Shown: positions 8,617 through 16,835, numbered from the stretch's first letter. The stretch is DNA of 36,337 nt from Bacteroidetes bacterium UBA4416 (GCA_002390745.1 DGQK01000061.1:1-36337); one strand, 5' to 3'. Numbers and translations are program-made. The notes: generated from the sequence alone by a model not told the origin.

Positions 8617-9304
8617 GATCTTCAAAATTTAAAGGCGCCCGTTTCCAGCTCCTTGTCCAGTGTTCATCGGTTTTGACATGCCCTTTGCGCACGTACTTAA
8701 ACACATGACTTTGAAATTCAGAAACGGGATAGCCGTTTTTATTCCTTGTGACAACACCTTCCATCGTGCATGGCTTTCCGCTGTGCGGATCCACGGAACC
8801 GAATGTTCCGGGCTGCTTCACCAGCTCCAGGATGTTATGCTCATACGCTGCTTTATCGGACAAGTCGCTGCACTCTGCCAGCACCGGCACCGTGGGCAGG
8901 TCGAAGGCACCCGCCACAAAAGCCGTTTCCTCCCAGGAGAGCCATGCATCGTGCTCGCGTACGGCAAACACAAAGTAATGGCTTTCAATGGCCGGGTACT
9001 GTATGGAGTGAATGGCATACAGGTTCTCTCCGAAGATCTCGTAATGACCGAGGTCTCTTTTGATGAGCTGCCACTTCTCACGCAGAAAAGCCGTCCAGGG
9101 CGATACCGTTGGTGCAGCATGCGACCTTGCAAAGACGCCGTAACGGCTTAAACAGTTATTTTCACCATCCAGCTTTTCGGTATGGATCACGGTTTCCAGG
9201 CGCGACACGTCGTCCCAGTAGTTCTTGTTGATCCTATCGTCGCTTGTAGTTCCGGGAGAAAATGGATAGTGATACGTTCTCCCGTATTTTCTTGATATTG
9301 ACAT
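8594..9304 (-). CDS. ATP-dependent RNA ligase
   Basis: This encodes 236 residues with all core nucleotidyltransferase motifs: motif I KLDGEN with the adenylated Lys44, motif III IFGENLYA (residues 90-97), motif IIIa near FVFAVRE, motif IV MEGVVTR with Glu182, and motif V VFKYVRKGH with Lys203. These define the covalent-nucleotidyltransferase superfamily, and the compact size and partner gene point to an RNA ligase that seals 3'-OH and 5'-phosphate ends. No large C-terminal domain is present. It is the first gene of a two-gene repair operon with HD-Pnk downstream and overlapping. There is no strong Shine-Dalgarno, and the sequence before the ATG at 9304 is A-rich, as is common in Bacteroidota. 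Confidence 0.88.
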   Translation of the reverse strand: MSISRKYGRTYHYPFSPGTTSDDRINKNYWDDVSRLETVIHTEKLDGENNCLSRYGVFARSHAAPTVSPWTAFLREKWQLIKRDLGHYEIFGENLYAIHSIQYPAIESHYFVFAVREHDAWLSWEETAFVAGAFDLPTVPVLAECSDLSDKAAYEHNILELVKQPGTFGSVDPHSGKPCTMEGVVTRNKNGYPVSEFQSHVFKYVRKGHVKTDEHWTRSWKRAPLNFEDHVDLDRT

Positions 9305-9332
9305 GGTAATTTTTATTGAGATGAAACAATAC

Positions 9333-9361
9333 GGAGCAGGGCCAATACCCTTGGCTGCTCC
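9333..9361 (-). promoter_or_regulatory. Stem-loop in the leader of the RNA-repair operon
   Basis: GGAGCAGGGCCAA (9333-9345) pairs with TTGGCTGCTCC (9351-9361) with a 2-nt bulge and a 5-nt loop. In the minus-strand transcript it ends about 29 nt before the ligase start codon and has no U-tract, so it is not a simple terminator. It could control translation or be a cleavage or processing site. The function is inference. Confidence 0.5.
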
Positions 9362-9450
9362 AATTCCTTATCTGAAAAAAATTACACGGTTTCCTGTCAT
9401 CTAAATGGTTCTATCCAAAATCACCGGTCTGCGGCTTTTGAATCTGAGGG

Positions 9451-9458
9451 CAAATATA
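9451..9458 (-). promoter_or_regulatory. -7 promoter element of the RNA-repair operon
   Basis: Read on the minus strand the octamer is TATATTTG, an exact TAnnTTTG match. The predicted transcript would start near 9444, giving a leader of about 140 nt that includes the stem-loop at 9333-9361. Confidence 0.5.
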
Positions 9459-9570
9459 AAACTATTTTTTTGATTGAAATGCTGCGGCGGATCAGCATGA
9501 CGCCGGAACTCCGGCGGCCGGCATTTTATTTTACCTGAGCACAGGTATATCATGAGCCTTGCCTTTGCTG

Positions 9571-9578
9571 TAATTTTG
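9571..9578 (+). promoter_or_regulatory. -7 promoter element of the lipoprotein gene
   Basis: TAATTTTG matches TAnnTTTG exactly and lies 23 bp before the ATG at 9601, so the leader would be short. A well-spaced -33 TTG is not obvious. Confidence 0.4.
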
Positions 9579-9600
9579 CTCCAGCAAAACACCAGATACC

Positions 9601-10068
9601 ATGAACCGTTCTCTTCTAAACACGTATGCTTCATGCATAAAAATAAAACTCCTGGCCTCCTGCCTGCTTTTAGCCCTGCTCAACCCGGCCTTTAGCTCCT
9701 GCAAAAAAAAGAAAAGCGAAGAGCCCGAACCTTCTCCGGTAACGCAGCCGCCGGCCAGCAACCGAAATGTGAGATACGAGATCACCGGGAACTACACGGC
9801 CCCACTCCTGGTGGTGTACAACGATAATGTATCGGGAAACACGACCCTAACGGTCACCGCCCTGCCATGGCGAAAAGATGTCAGCTACCCGGCCAACGTG
9901 CAGGGCATTGGCATCGCATCCAACAGCCCGAACGGGAATCCCGCCTCTGCGGGCCAATCGGCAAACCTCAGGATCTATGTATCCAATACCGTGGTAAAAT
10001 CTTCGTCTGCGGTGGCAGATGCCAATGGCGGCATCAATTTACCGCCCATAGCCTATGTGTTCCCTTAA
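9601..10068 (+). CDS. Lipoprotein with MmpS-like beta-sandwich pattern
   Basis: This encodes 155 residues. The N-terminus has a signal peptide ending in a lipobox, FSSC (Cys34), followed by a Lys-rich run and a Pro-rich linker, so the mature protein is probably lipid-anchored. The following 100 residues (RNVRYEITGNYTAPLLVVYN, VTALPWRKDVSY, NLRIYVSNTVV) resemble the MmpS-like Ig-fold proteins found in Bacteroidota: a V-x-Y-E-V-x-G first strand, a central LPW and a late strand with I-x-V. Partner and role are unknown. A weak 7-bp hairpin (10077-10092) follows the stop. The next gene on the strand is the sensor kinase 110 bp further on. Confidence 0.7.
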   Translation: MNRSLLNTYASCIKIKLLASCLLLALLNPAFSSCKKKKSEEPEPSPVTQPPASNRNVRYEITGNYTAPLLVVYNDNVSGNTTLTVTALPWRKDVSYPANVQGIGIASNSPNGNPASAGQSANLRIYVSNTVVKSSSAVADANGGINLPPIAYVFP

Positions 10069-10178
10069 TTCTTGCTTACCTGATTTCAGGTATTCCCTTT
10101 CCGGAGAATGGAAAATGAATTAATTTAACGACATTTGCCGGAGCATCCCCACATGTTGTTTCTCAGATTACGTTTTCC

Positions 10179-12182
10179 ATGATGAAAGCATTGGTTCTGC
10201 TTTGCCTGTTGTATGTGCCTGTGAGGGTGCTTCCGCAACGCGTGTATACGCTCGGCAACGACGGGCATTTCACCGATAGCCTGAAGATGCTGGTGGCGCG
10301 CACCTCTTCCGACAGCATCCGCTGTGCAAACAGTTACCGCTTGTCGGAACTCCTCCGGATCAACGGCAAGCCCGAAGAGGCTAAACGCTACTCTGACACA
10401 GCCAATGCGCTGTCCATAAAATTCCCTTACCTGCGCGACGCCGCTGTTTTCTACAACGCCTATTCTTACATTGCCTCCGGCGACTATACCGGCTATGAGA
10501 AACAGCTACTCCTTGCCAACAACAAGCTCAAAAAATACCCGGGCAGGCAAGCCAATTCGCTTCGGGCCTTCGTCCTCAAAAACATGTCCATTATCAGCCA
10601 ACTCAACAACAATGAGAAGGAAGCGATGCGCATCATTGTAAACGAGGCGATCCCTGTTGCCAAGCAATCGGGCAACAATGAGATCCTGAGCGCCCTGTAC
10701 CGCTCGCTGGGCATTATTTTCATGAACTATCCCGAACGTCAAAAGGCAGACATGTACCTGAAGCTGAGCATCGACTGCCTGGAGAGCACGGACAACGACT
10801 CGCCCACCCTGCTGGAATCGAAAGTGGAAACCTATGCCATTCATGCTGAAAACCTGGTGGAGATGGGAAGCGTATACGCTGCAAAGCGTTCCCTCGACAA
10901 AGCGTTCCGGATCCTGAAAGATTACCCGGGCTCTAACCTGAACAACCTGTATTACTGCTCGGAAGGCATGTATTACTATAGATCGGGCCGTCTGAAGCAG
11001 GCTTATGCCAGCTACGATAAAGGGATACAGAGCTGCGCCAGGCACATGGACCGCCTGGGCATGAACCGCCTGAAGTATATGAAGTACGAAGCCTTGTGCA
11101 GCGAGAAAAAATACGAAGAGGCCAAACAGGTGCTGCTGGATCTGCTCCGGTCGCCATCGTTGTTTGTGGTCGATCAGAAAAACTGGTACAAGGAACTTGC
11201 GCAAACCTGCGAGCTGCTGGGCGATGTAAAAAATGCCAACCATTACAACAAGCTGTACATCCACCTCAGCGACAGCCTCCACAATGCGGCGTTCCAGAAA
11301 GAGATCAACCAGCTCGAGGCGCGTTTTCACAAAGCGGAGAACGAAAATACCATCAGGCAGCTGAAAGCCAGGCAGGAGCGCATGGGACTGATTGCGGAGA
11401 ACAACAAGCTGTATTACGGCATTTTCGGGCTGGTATGCCTGGTGCTGATTATCGTGTTCGTGCTTTTCTGGATCAGGGCCAACAGCCATAAAAAGCTAGC
11501 ACTGGAAAAAGCGAAGAATTACGAGCAGAGCCTTTTATCGCTCGGGAAGCAGAAAGAAATGGAAGTACTGCAAGCGAGCATCGCGGGCGAGGAGATAGAG
11601 CGCAAACGCATTGCCCGCGACCTGCACGACGGCATCGGAAGCCTGCTGTCGTCCCTGAAAATGAAACTGATCAAAAACCCGAACAGCCTCCATGAACTGA
11701 ACGAGCAGGAATCGCAGCGGGTGGCCGTGCTCCTGAACCGCTCGATCTCGGAGCTGAGGCAGATCGCCTACAACCTGGTGCCGGAAACCCTCCTGAAGCT
11801 CGGGCTGGAAAAGGCGCTGCAGGACCTTTGCCTGCTGCTCCGGACAGAAGACGTGAGCATTGTGTTTCATGCACATGGCATCAGGCCTGATATTACGGAG
11901 AGCAACCAGATCATTATCTACAGGATCGTTCAGGAGCTCATCAACAATGCGCTGAAACATGCGCAATGCAGCGAAATTGTGGTGGATTGCAGTCAGAACG
12001 AGAGCCTGTTTTTCATTACCGTAGAAGACAATGGCAAAGGCTTCGATGCCTCTTCCCCGGAAACCCTTCAGGGATCGGGCCTTCGGAACCTGAAAAACAG
12101 GATAGAGCTTCTGAAGGGAAAGTTCCAGATCGATTCCGCTCCGGGCAGGGGCACAGCCTGTAACATAGAATTGAATATATGA
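10179..12182 (+). CDS. TPR-containing membrane sensor histidine kinase (NarX/LytS-like HisKA_3 type)
   Basis: This encodes 667 residues. A signal peptide (MMKALVLLCLLYVPVRVLPQ) leads into a periplasmic helical array of TPR-type repeats (about 25-385), a coiled segment and one membrane helix near 405-427 (IFGLVCLVLIIVFVLFWIR). The cytoplasmic part has a HisKA_3 box, ERKRIARDLHDGIGS, with phospho-acceptor His483, then an HATPase_c domain with N-box QELINNALKHA, DNGKGFD and GSGLRNLKNRIELL. The kinase should phosphorylate the response regulator whose gene overlaps its end by 4 bp (ATGA). The TPR array suggests that it senses a protein or peptide in the periplasm; the signal is unknown. Confidence 0.93.
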   Translation: MMKALVLLCLLYVPVRVLPQRVYTLGNDGHFTDSLKMLVARTSSDSIRCANSYRLSELLRINGKPEEAKRYSDTANALSIKFPYLRDAAVFYNAYSYIASGDYTGYEKQLLLANNKLKKYPGRQANSLRAFVLKNMSIISQLNNNEKEAMRIIVNEAIPVAKQSGNNEILSALYRSLGIIFMNYPERQKADMYLKLSIDCLESTDNDSPTLLESKVETYAIHAENLVEMGSVYAAKRSLDKAFRILKDYPGSNLNNLYYCSEGMYYYRSGRLKQAYASYDKGIQSCARHMDRLGMNRLKYMKYEALCSEKKYEEAKQVLLDLLRSPSLFVVDQKNWYKELAQTCELLGDVKNANHYNKLYIHLSDSLHNAAFQKEINQLEARFHKAENENTIRQLKARQERMGLIAENNKLYYGIFGLVCLVLIIVFVLFWIRANSHKKLALEKAKNYEQSLLSLGKQKEMEVLQASIAGEEIERKRIARDLHDGIGSLLSSLKMKLIKNPNSLHELNEQESQRVAVLLNRSISELRQIAYNLVPETLLKLGLEKALQDLCLLLRTEDVSIVFHAHGIRPDITESNQIIIYRIVQELINNALKHAQCSEIVVDCSQNESLFFITVEDNGKGFDASSPETLQGSGLRNLKNRIELLKGKFQIDSAPGRGTACNIELNI

Positions 12183-12811
12183 GCAAACACTATCATTTAG
12201 CCATCGTCGACGATCATCCGATGGTGATCGAAGGCCTGAGCACCATGCTTTCAAACCTTGAGCACATCCGTATCCTCTCCTGCTTTAATAATGGTTCAGA
12301 GCTCCTGGCGAGCCACGACCTGGGCAAGATTGATATGTTGCTGATGGATGTATTCCTGCCGGACATCAATGGCATCGACCTTTGTGCCAGGATTAAGAAG
12401 CTGCACCCGAAAATCATCATACTCGCCATGAGCAGCCAGTCGGAAAGAAGCATTGTATTGCAGCTGATCCAGAACGGCGCCGGCGGCTACCTGCTGAAAA
12501 GTGCACCGAAGGCCGAATTTGTGGAATGCATCAACGATGCGCTTGCCGGAAAACTGGCTTTCAGCGTCGATGTGAAAGAGATGGTCGAAAAAACCGATGT
12601 ATCGGACCTGAGGATGGTGCCGCGGCTCACGCGCAGGGAAAAAGAGATTGTCCGGCTGCTGATCCTGGGAAAGTCGACGCAGGAAATTTCCGAAACACTT
12701 TTCCTCAGCTTCCTCACCGTGCAAACGCACCGGAGAAACCTTCTGAACAAATACCAGGTAAAGAATCTCGTGGAACTGATCAATACCGTCAACACCTACA
12801 ACCTGCTGTAA
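12179..12811 (+). CDS. NarL/LuxR-family response regulator
   Basis: This encodes 210 residues. The receiver domain has the acidic pair in AIVDDHP (Asp11, Asp12), the phosphorylation site Asp57 in LLMDVFLPD and the conserved Lys in YLLKSAPK. The C-terminal LuxR-type helix-turn-helix (about 148-205) shows LTRREKEIVRLLILGKSTQEI and VQTHRRNLLNKY. It overlaps the kinase gene by the ATGA, so the two are translationally coupled and form one two-component system. Its targets are not evident. It is convergent with the PP2C gene, with only 34 bp between the stops and no clear terminator. Confidence 0.95.
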   Translation: MSKHYHLAIVDDHPMVIEGLSTMLSNLEHIRILSCFNNGSELLASHDLGKIDMLLMDVFLPDINGIDLCARIKKLHPKIIILAMSSQSERSIVLQLIQNGAGGYLLKSAPKAEFVECINDALAGKLAFSVDVKEMVEKTDVSDLRMVPRLTRREKEIVRLLILGKSTQEISETLFLSFLTVQTHRRNLLNKYQVKNLVELINTVNTYNLL

Positions 12812-12845
12812 GAGCGGCAGAGAAATACGCATTTGAATACATTTC

Positions 12846-14147
12846 CTAAAGCCGGATACCGACAATCGTCACATCGTCTACCTGCGCAAGAGCCCCTTTC
12901 CAGTTTGTGAACACATGTTCCAGGGTGCGTTTCTGTGTGGCCAGGGGCATGCTTCCGGTTGCATGCAGTAACGCTTCCAGCTGCCTGCGCTTGAACTTCT
13001 TCCCTTTCTCACCACCAAACTGGTCGGCAAAGCCATCGGTAACCAGGTAAAAAATATCCCCGGTGCTTATCGGGATCTCGTGTGTGGGAAACGGTGTAGG
13101 CGTGCTGGTGCGGCCTATGGGCTGCTTATGCGCTTTTACCTCGCAGAGGGTATTATTTTTAAGGTACCAGAGGTTGTTGTTTGCCCCGCTCCAGGTAACC
13201 TTTCCGGTTTTGCTATTCACGGCGCACAGCGAGATATCCATTCCATCGTTGATGCCTTCTCCGCTTTTCGCCAGGTTTTCCAATACCAGCTCCCGTGTAC
13301 AGTCGAGAATATTCCCGGGTACCGTATGGCCAAATTCATTCACACTCCGGTACAGGGCATTGCTGCATACCACCGAGAGCATCGCTCCCGGAACACCATG
13401 GCCGGTGCAGTCAGCCGCAGCGATCAGCAGCAGATCCCCCTTTTTTTCAAACCAGTAAAAGTCACCGCTCACGATGTCCCTCGGCTTGTAGAGGATAAAC
13501 GAATCCTTAAAATGCTCCTGCACGAGGCTGTACGAAGGCAACACGGCATTCTGTATCCGCCTGGCGTAAGCAATGCTGTCTGTGATCTCCTGGTTCTTTT
13601 CATGCAATCGGGCGGTGCGGTCTTTCACCCGGTTCTCCAGCTCGTTATACACGTTGATGTTTTCCATGGTAACGGCTGTAATGTCTGCGAGCGATTGCAG
13701 AAGGCTCACCTCCTCCTCGCCCGGCATGCGCTGGTCGGCCCAATAGTTGCCAATAGCCCCAATGGGATCCGATGTCCTGATGGGCACCATCACCAGGCTT
13801 TTCACAAAGGTCGGCTTATAGGCTTCATGCGGAATACGCGGATCCTGATAAATATCCTCAATCACCGCCGGACGGCTGTTGAGCATAGCCCAACCGCTGA
13901 TACAGGTCCCGATCGGGAAACGGCTTCCTTTCCACAAAGGGCTGATGGCATCCTCGTCGGCATAAAAACAAACCTCTGCGTCTCCTATGCGGTCACGCAG
14001 TACAAAGGTAGCACCATCGGCACCTGTAAGCTCACGCGCCGTACGCCGCACGATCTGCATCACCGTATCGAGGTCTCTTGCCAGGGAAAGCGCTTTCACT
14101 GCATCGACAAGGCGTTGCAGGTTTTGAGTATTTATGACGTGGTCCAT
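12846..14147 (-). CDS. GAF-domain PP2C (SpoIIE/RsbU-like) serine phosphatase
   Basis: This encodes 433 residues from the ATG at 14147, chosen because GGAG lies at the right distance; the frame stays open to 14234. Residues about 10-170 form a GAF domain (LVDAVKALSLARDLDTVMQI, VFKSLVMVPIRTSDPIGAIG in spirit with SLVMVPI at its core). A coiled linker (ENRVKDRTARLHEKNQEITD) leads to a SpoIIE-type PP2C domain with SGDFYWFE, AAADCTGHGVPGAMLS, DGMDISLCAVN, WSGANNNLWY, LVTDGFADQFGG and a final DDVTIVGIRL. The metal-binding Asp residues are present. Such proteins dephosphorylate anti-sigma antagonists or act on other phosphoproteins. No kinase or antagonist gene of the RsbW/RsbV type lies next to it. 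Cytoplasmic. Confidence 0.9.
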   Translation of the reverse strand: MDHVINTQNLQRLVDAVKALSLARDLDTVMQIVRRTARELTGADGATFVLRDRIGDAEVCFYADEDAISPLWKGSRFPIGTCISGWAMLNSRPAVIEDIYQDPRIPHEAYKPTFVKSLVMVPIRTSDPIGAIGNYWADQRMPGEEEVSLLQSLADITAVTMENINVYNELENRVKDRTARLHEKNQEITDSIAYARRIQNAVLPSYSLVQEHFKDSFILYKPRDIVSGDFYWFEKKGDLLLIAAADCTGHGVPGAMLSVVCSNALYRSVNEFGHTVPGNILDCTRELVLENLAKSGEGINDGMDISLCAVNSKTGKVTWSGANNNLWYLKNNTLCEVKAHKQPIGRTSTPTPFPTHEIPISTGDIFYLVTDGFADQFGGEKGKKFKRRQLEALLHATGSMPLATQKRTLEHVFTNWKGALAQVDDVTIVGIRL

Positions 14148-14216
14148 GAACGCTCCGGGAGATGGCACAACATCCTGATTATTGACTGAATCTATAAACA
14201 GCGTTATGCTCAAACA

Positions 14217-14224
14217 CAAATCTA
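14217..14224 (-). promoter_or_regulatory. -7 promoter element of the PP2C gene
   Basis: On the minus strand the octamer reads TAGATTTG, an exact TAnnTTTG match, placing the transcript start near 14210 and a leader of about 63 nt before the ATG at 14147. This also argues against the longer reading frame starting at 14234. Confidence 0.45.
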
Positions 14225-14252
14225 TACAATTCAAACCAGCCTGATATCAGTA

Positions 14253-14266
14253 AAAACACGTGTTTT
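14253..14266. promoter_or_regulatory. 14-bp perfect palindrome between divergent genes
   Basis: AAAACACGTGTTTT is fully self-complementary and lies upstream of the predicted PP2C promoter in the 271-bp region between that gene and the PhnB-like gene. It could be an operator for a dimeric regulator. The rest of this region shows no other clear element. Confidence 0.35.
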
Positions 14267-14418
14267 AACCAGGCATTTTTACGTAAGGAAAACCCCTGAT
14301 ATCCGGACGGGAAATCTGTGCTGCCCAAACAGCACATCTTACACCGCAGATATTTCGCAGCCGCCTGAAAAGCATCGGAATATTGAATACCTTTATCAAT
14401 ATCTCAAAAACAACGACG

Positions 14419-14847
14419 ATGACAACAGTAAATCCCTATTTTTGCTTTAACGGCAATTGCGAAGAAGTATTTTATTTTTATAAATCGGTATTTGGCGGAG
14501 AGTTCAGCCAGCTTGCCCGTTTCGGCGATATGCCGATGCCCGGCCAGGAAATGCCCGAAGAAGTGAAAAAACGCATCATGCATGTGGCGCTTCCAATCGG
14601 CGGGCAAAGCATATTGATGGGAAGCGATTCAAATCCCATGATGGGCGATGTGAACTTCGGGCAAAACATTTCTATCTCGGTTCAGGCAGATACGAAGGCG
14701 GAAGCCGACAGGATCTTCAACGGCCTTTCGGCAGGCGGAGCTGTAACCATGCCTATGGGAGATGCGCCCTGGGGAGCTTATTTCGGCATGTTCAACGACA
14801 AATACGGCATCAGCTGGCTTGTGAACCACGATTATCCTAAGAACTAA
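14419..14847 (+). CDS. PhnB-like VOC-family protein
   Basis: This encodes 142 residues from the ATG at 14419; an in-frame upstream start at 14383 adds 12 residues that do not fit the family. The opening VNPYFCFNGNCEEVFYFYKS and FGGEFSQLARFGDMP are typical of the PhnB/3-demethylubiquinone-methyltransferase-like branch of the VOC fold. HVALPIGGQSILMGSD and ending SWLVNHDY complete the two repeated modules. Members are small cytoplasmic proteins, mostly of unknown function. The substrate is not known. A long hairpin lies 70 bp downstream. Confidence 0.87.
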   Translation: MTTVNPYFCFNGNCEEVFYFYKSVFGGEFSQLARFGDMPMPGQEMPEEVKKRIMHVALPIGGQSILMGSDSNPMMGDVNFGQNISISVQADTKAEADRIFNGLSAGGAVTMPMGDAPWGAYFGMFNDKYGISWLVNHDYPKN

Positions 14848-14916
14848 GAACTTGCGAAAATAAGCAGCAGCGATGCGGGCTCACATCCGTTTCGCGCCTG
14901 CCCGATGTTCAAAAAG

Positions 14917-14951
14917 CAATAGCAGCCTTTCCATAGGAAGGGCTGCTATTG
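14917..14951 (-). terminator. Long terminator hairpin between convergent genes
   Basis: CAATAGCAGCC (14917-14927) pairs perfectly with GGCTGCTATTG (14941-14951), and the inner bases pair further with one wobble. On the minus strand the stem is followed by CTTTTT, so it fits best as the terminator of the Ser/Thr/Gly-rich gene, and it could also stop the PhnB-like transcript. Confidence 0.75.
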
Positions 14952-14989
14952 TGTTACAGGACTAAAGCGTATAATTACAACGATTGGAT

Positions 14990-15451
14990 TTACATCGTCG
15001 TACTGCCTGTGGATCCTGTGCTTCCCGTGCTTCCTGTAGAGCTGGTACTGTTGGAACCAGTACCGCTCGCAGAGCCTGTGTTGCTTGTAGACTGGGTGCT
15101 GCCGGATGTTCCGGTAGTGCTTGTGCTGCGCGTGGTGCCGGTTGAACCCGTAGTACCCGTAGAACGGGTCGTACCTGTTCCGGATGTAGAGCTGGTGCTG
15201 CTGGTGGTATTGGTGCTCCTCGTCGTACCTGTACTTTTAGTGGTTTTGGTGGTGCTGGTAGAAGAGGTTGTCATACCATCCGTGGTGTGCGTTGTTTCGG
15301 TAGTCTGAGTAGTTTGTGTAGTACCGGTTGTACCCTGCGTTGTGGTGTTGGTGTTATCCCGTACAGCTGCGGCCGTAGTCGTGCGCGTGAACGATAGCAA
15401 GGCAACAGATGCAGCTACACAAGCGGATATAAATAATTTACTGTTTTTCAT
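14990..15451 (-). CDS. Secreted Ser/Thr/Gly-rich low-complexity protein
   Basis: This encodes 153 residues. A signal peptide of about 28 residues (MKNSKLFISACVAASVALLS...) is followed by a mature part made almost wholly of Thr, Ser and Gly with a few Asn, Gln and Lys/Arg, in loosely repeated units such as TTRSTGTTGSTG and ending in (GST)n. It has no Cys in the mature part, no fold-like hydrophobic core and no anchor. Such chains are often exported, may be O-glycosylated in Bacteroidota (motif D-S/T-hydrophobic is not evident here), or act as linkers or matrix. The ATG at 15451 gives a proper leader, and a terminator follows, so I regard it as a real gene rather than chance low complexity. Confidence 0.65.
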   Translation of the reverse strand: MKNSKLFISACVAASVALLSFTRTTTAAAVRDNTNTTTQGTTGTTQTTQTTETTHTTDGMTTSSTSTTKTTKSTGTTRSTNTTSSTSSTSGTGTTRSTGTTGSTGTTRSTSTTGTSGSTQSTSNTGSASGTGSNSTSSTGSTGSTGSTGSTTM

Positions 15452-15755
15452 GATAAATTGGTTTTAAGAGTTAACAGGACTTCCTGTTTCAAATACCTTA
15501 CCATGCGCCACTGCCTGTTTTGTGTGGAAGCTGAGGAAATAATGTTTCACAGGCGGGCCCGCATTGCCCCTCATTGCCACAATATGCATGGTATAAAGGC
15601 CCGGATCCTTTGGTGTGTATAATCCTGCATACAGGTATCAAAAAAAACCACAGATGTCTTCTCAGGGTTTTACCGTTCACAATAGGGATTTCAGGTATTT
15701 TACAGGTAGTGTTCTGCATGTAAATTTACGAGGTACTCATTTACACTTGAAACGT
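15452..15755. other. Intergenic region with a possible operator
   Basis: These 304 bp hold an inverted repeat at 15473-15488 (AACAGGA, 2-nt spacer, TCCTGTT) 22 bp upstream of the start codon of the Ser/Thr/Gly-rich gene, either an operator or a leader hairpin. Short open frames here (for example 15498-15719 minus) have no supporting features. I see nothing else. Confidence 0.4.
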
Positions 15756-15986
15756 ATGGAACTAAAAGCGGGAAGACTCAGCGATGTGATCATGGTCAGG
15801 GATCACTGTCATTTAACAGTAACACTGAGCTACGGCAGCGTGAAGTTGTTTTTAAAGGGCGATGCCGGGATCAAGATCTGTTTTTTCTCCAGCCTGCTCG
15901 AGCATTTCAGCCTGGATATAACAGGTTATGAAACACTGGTATTTGAAGCCTTCGACAACTGCACCTACAGCTATACACTCCACTGA
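15756..15986 (+). CDS. Small protein of unknown function
   Basis: This encodes 76 residues from the ATG at 15756 (MELKAGRLSDVIMVRDHCHLTV...). The composition is protein-like, with alternating strands (VTLSYGSVKLFLKGDAGIKICFFSSLL) and no signal peptide. The frame is open back to 15615, but the upstream part has no sensible start context. TAAATTTA at 15720-15727 is one base off a TAnnTTTG element. It is convergent with the next gene, with 2 bp between the stops. I do not recognise it, and a chance frame cannot be excluded. Confidence 0.4.
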   Translation: MELKAGRLSDVIMVRDHCHLTVTLSYGSVKLFLKGDAGIKICFFSSLLEHFSLDITGYETLVFEAFDNCTYSYTLH

Positions 15987-15988
15987 TC

Positions 15989-16378
15989 TCAGGAAGATGG
16001 CAATGTAATAAGGTCGCGCTTCGTTACAACGAAAGGCCTCGAAGAGGATAGCAGCACGACAACCAATCCCAGAATACCCAGCAGCACAGGCCAGTAAAGG
16101 TAGTAATGGTACATCGGAAACAGGAAGGGCAGGGCGATCAGGAAAACGGCGACGAGCACATCCATAAAAAGATGCAGCTTCATGGGAATTATCCTGATAA
16201 AGCTCAGCTCATAATTCGTCAAAAGACTCATCATCAGGATAGCCACACCCGTCAATGCCAGGATCCAGGTATCGTTCGCATCTTCATAAAAACTGACAAT
16301 CCATGGAATGACCAGGGCAATGGCTGCAACATAGTCCAAAAGGCCATGGAGGCGGGTGCTGATCGGCTTTTTCATCAT
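15989..16378 (-). CDS. Small four-helix membrane protein with internal repeat (SPW-repeat-like)
   Basis: This encodes 129 residues. Four hydrophobic helices can be counted (about 14-32, 38-56, 68-88, 94-112). The two halves look duplicated: ISTRLHGLLDYVAAIALVIP opens the first and IPMKLHLFMDVLVAVFLIAL the second, each with a Lys/Arg-Leu-His and an Asp at the start of a helix. This resembles the SPW-repeat type of small bacterial inner-membrane proteins, whose function is unknown. A second ATG lies one codon in. No co-transcribed partner is visible. Confidence 0.7.
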   Translation of the reverse strand: MMKKPISTRLHGLLDYVAAIALVIPWIVSFYEDANDTWILALTGVAILMMSLLTNYELSFIRIIPMKLHLFMDVLVAVFLIALPFLFPMYHYYLYWPVLLGILGLVVVLLSSSRPFVVTKRDLITLPSS

Positions 16379-16835
16379 CCTTGCGTATTAAAATTCAGGG
16401 AAGGCAATTCAAGTTATACGCCAGCCCTGCGCAGGCGCTGAGCGTATTATTTGCCACAGTCCCATCTTCTATTATCTTTCTGTTTTTAACGAACAGGCAC
16501 CGTGTAAAGAAATCCATAGAACCAAACCACGATCCCGGTGCGGATGCGCCATTTTAGTAAAAACAGGTTCCTGCTAGGCAGGGCATGCTGATGAATGATG
16601 CACACATGATCTTATTTGCATGTTGAACCAACATCTGAAAAGCCTTCTTATTATAGAAAAACAAGTCGTCTGGTGTAATACCTGCACTCCGGACAAGCAC
16701 TTCCCTTATAAAAAGATCGACGCTACTCCCTCCGGAAACCGCTGTGTTTTAGGGGTGTTGCCGCTTTTCTACAGTGTGCGGCCGGCGCACAAGGCACCAC
16801 AGTTGAAACGCGCATCACCCAAGCCTGATTATAAA
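16379..16835. other. Long intergenic region with two short palindromes
   Basis: No convincing gene is visible. CCTGCGCAGG (16426-16435) is a perfect palindrome, flanked by CAGC and GCTG, and CCTGC-TAG-GCAGG (16570-16582) is a second inverted repeat with the same half-site. A frame open from 16620 runs into the following lipoprotein gene, but its first 72 residues are not lipoprotein-like. Confidence 0.35.

Noticed and set aside
10506..11489. 327-codon open frame opposite the histidine kinase
   Set aside because: Antisense shadow without recognisable motifs; the kinase is intact on the plus strand.
13080..14189. 369-codon open frame on the plus strand opposite the PP2C gene
   Set aside because: Antisense shadow; the minus strand has clear GAF and PP2C motifs.
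15000..15300. Possible CRISPR-like or tandem repeat array
   Set aside because: The repetition is low-complexity coding sequence with irregular units, not equal repeats with unique spacers.
14949..15308. Val/Leu/Pro-rich open frame on the plus strand
   Set aside because: It is the reverse-strand reading of the Ser/Thr/Gly-rich gene and lacks a plausible start.
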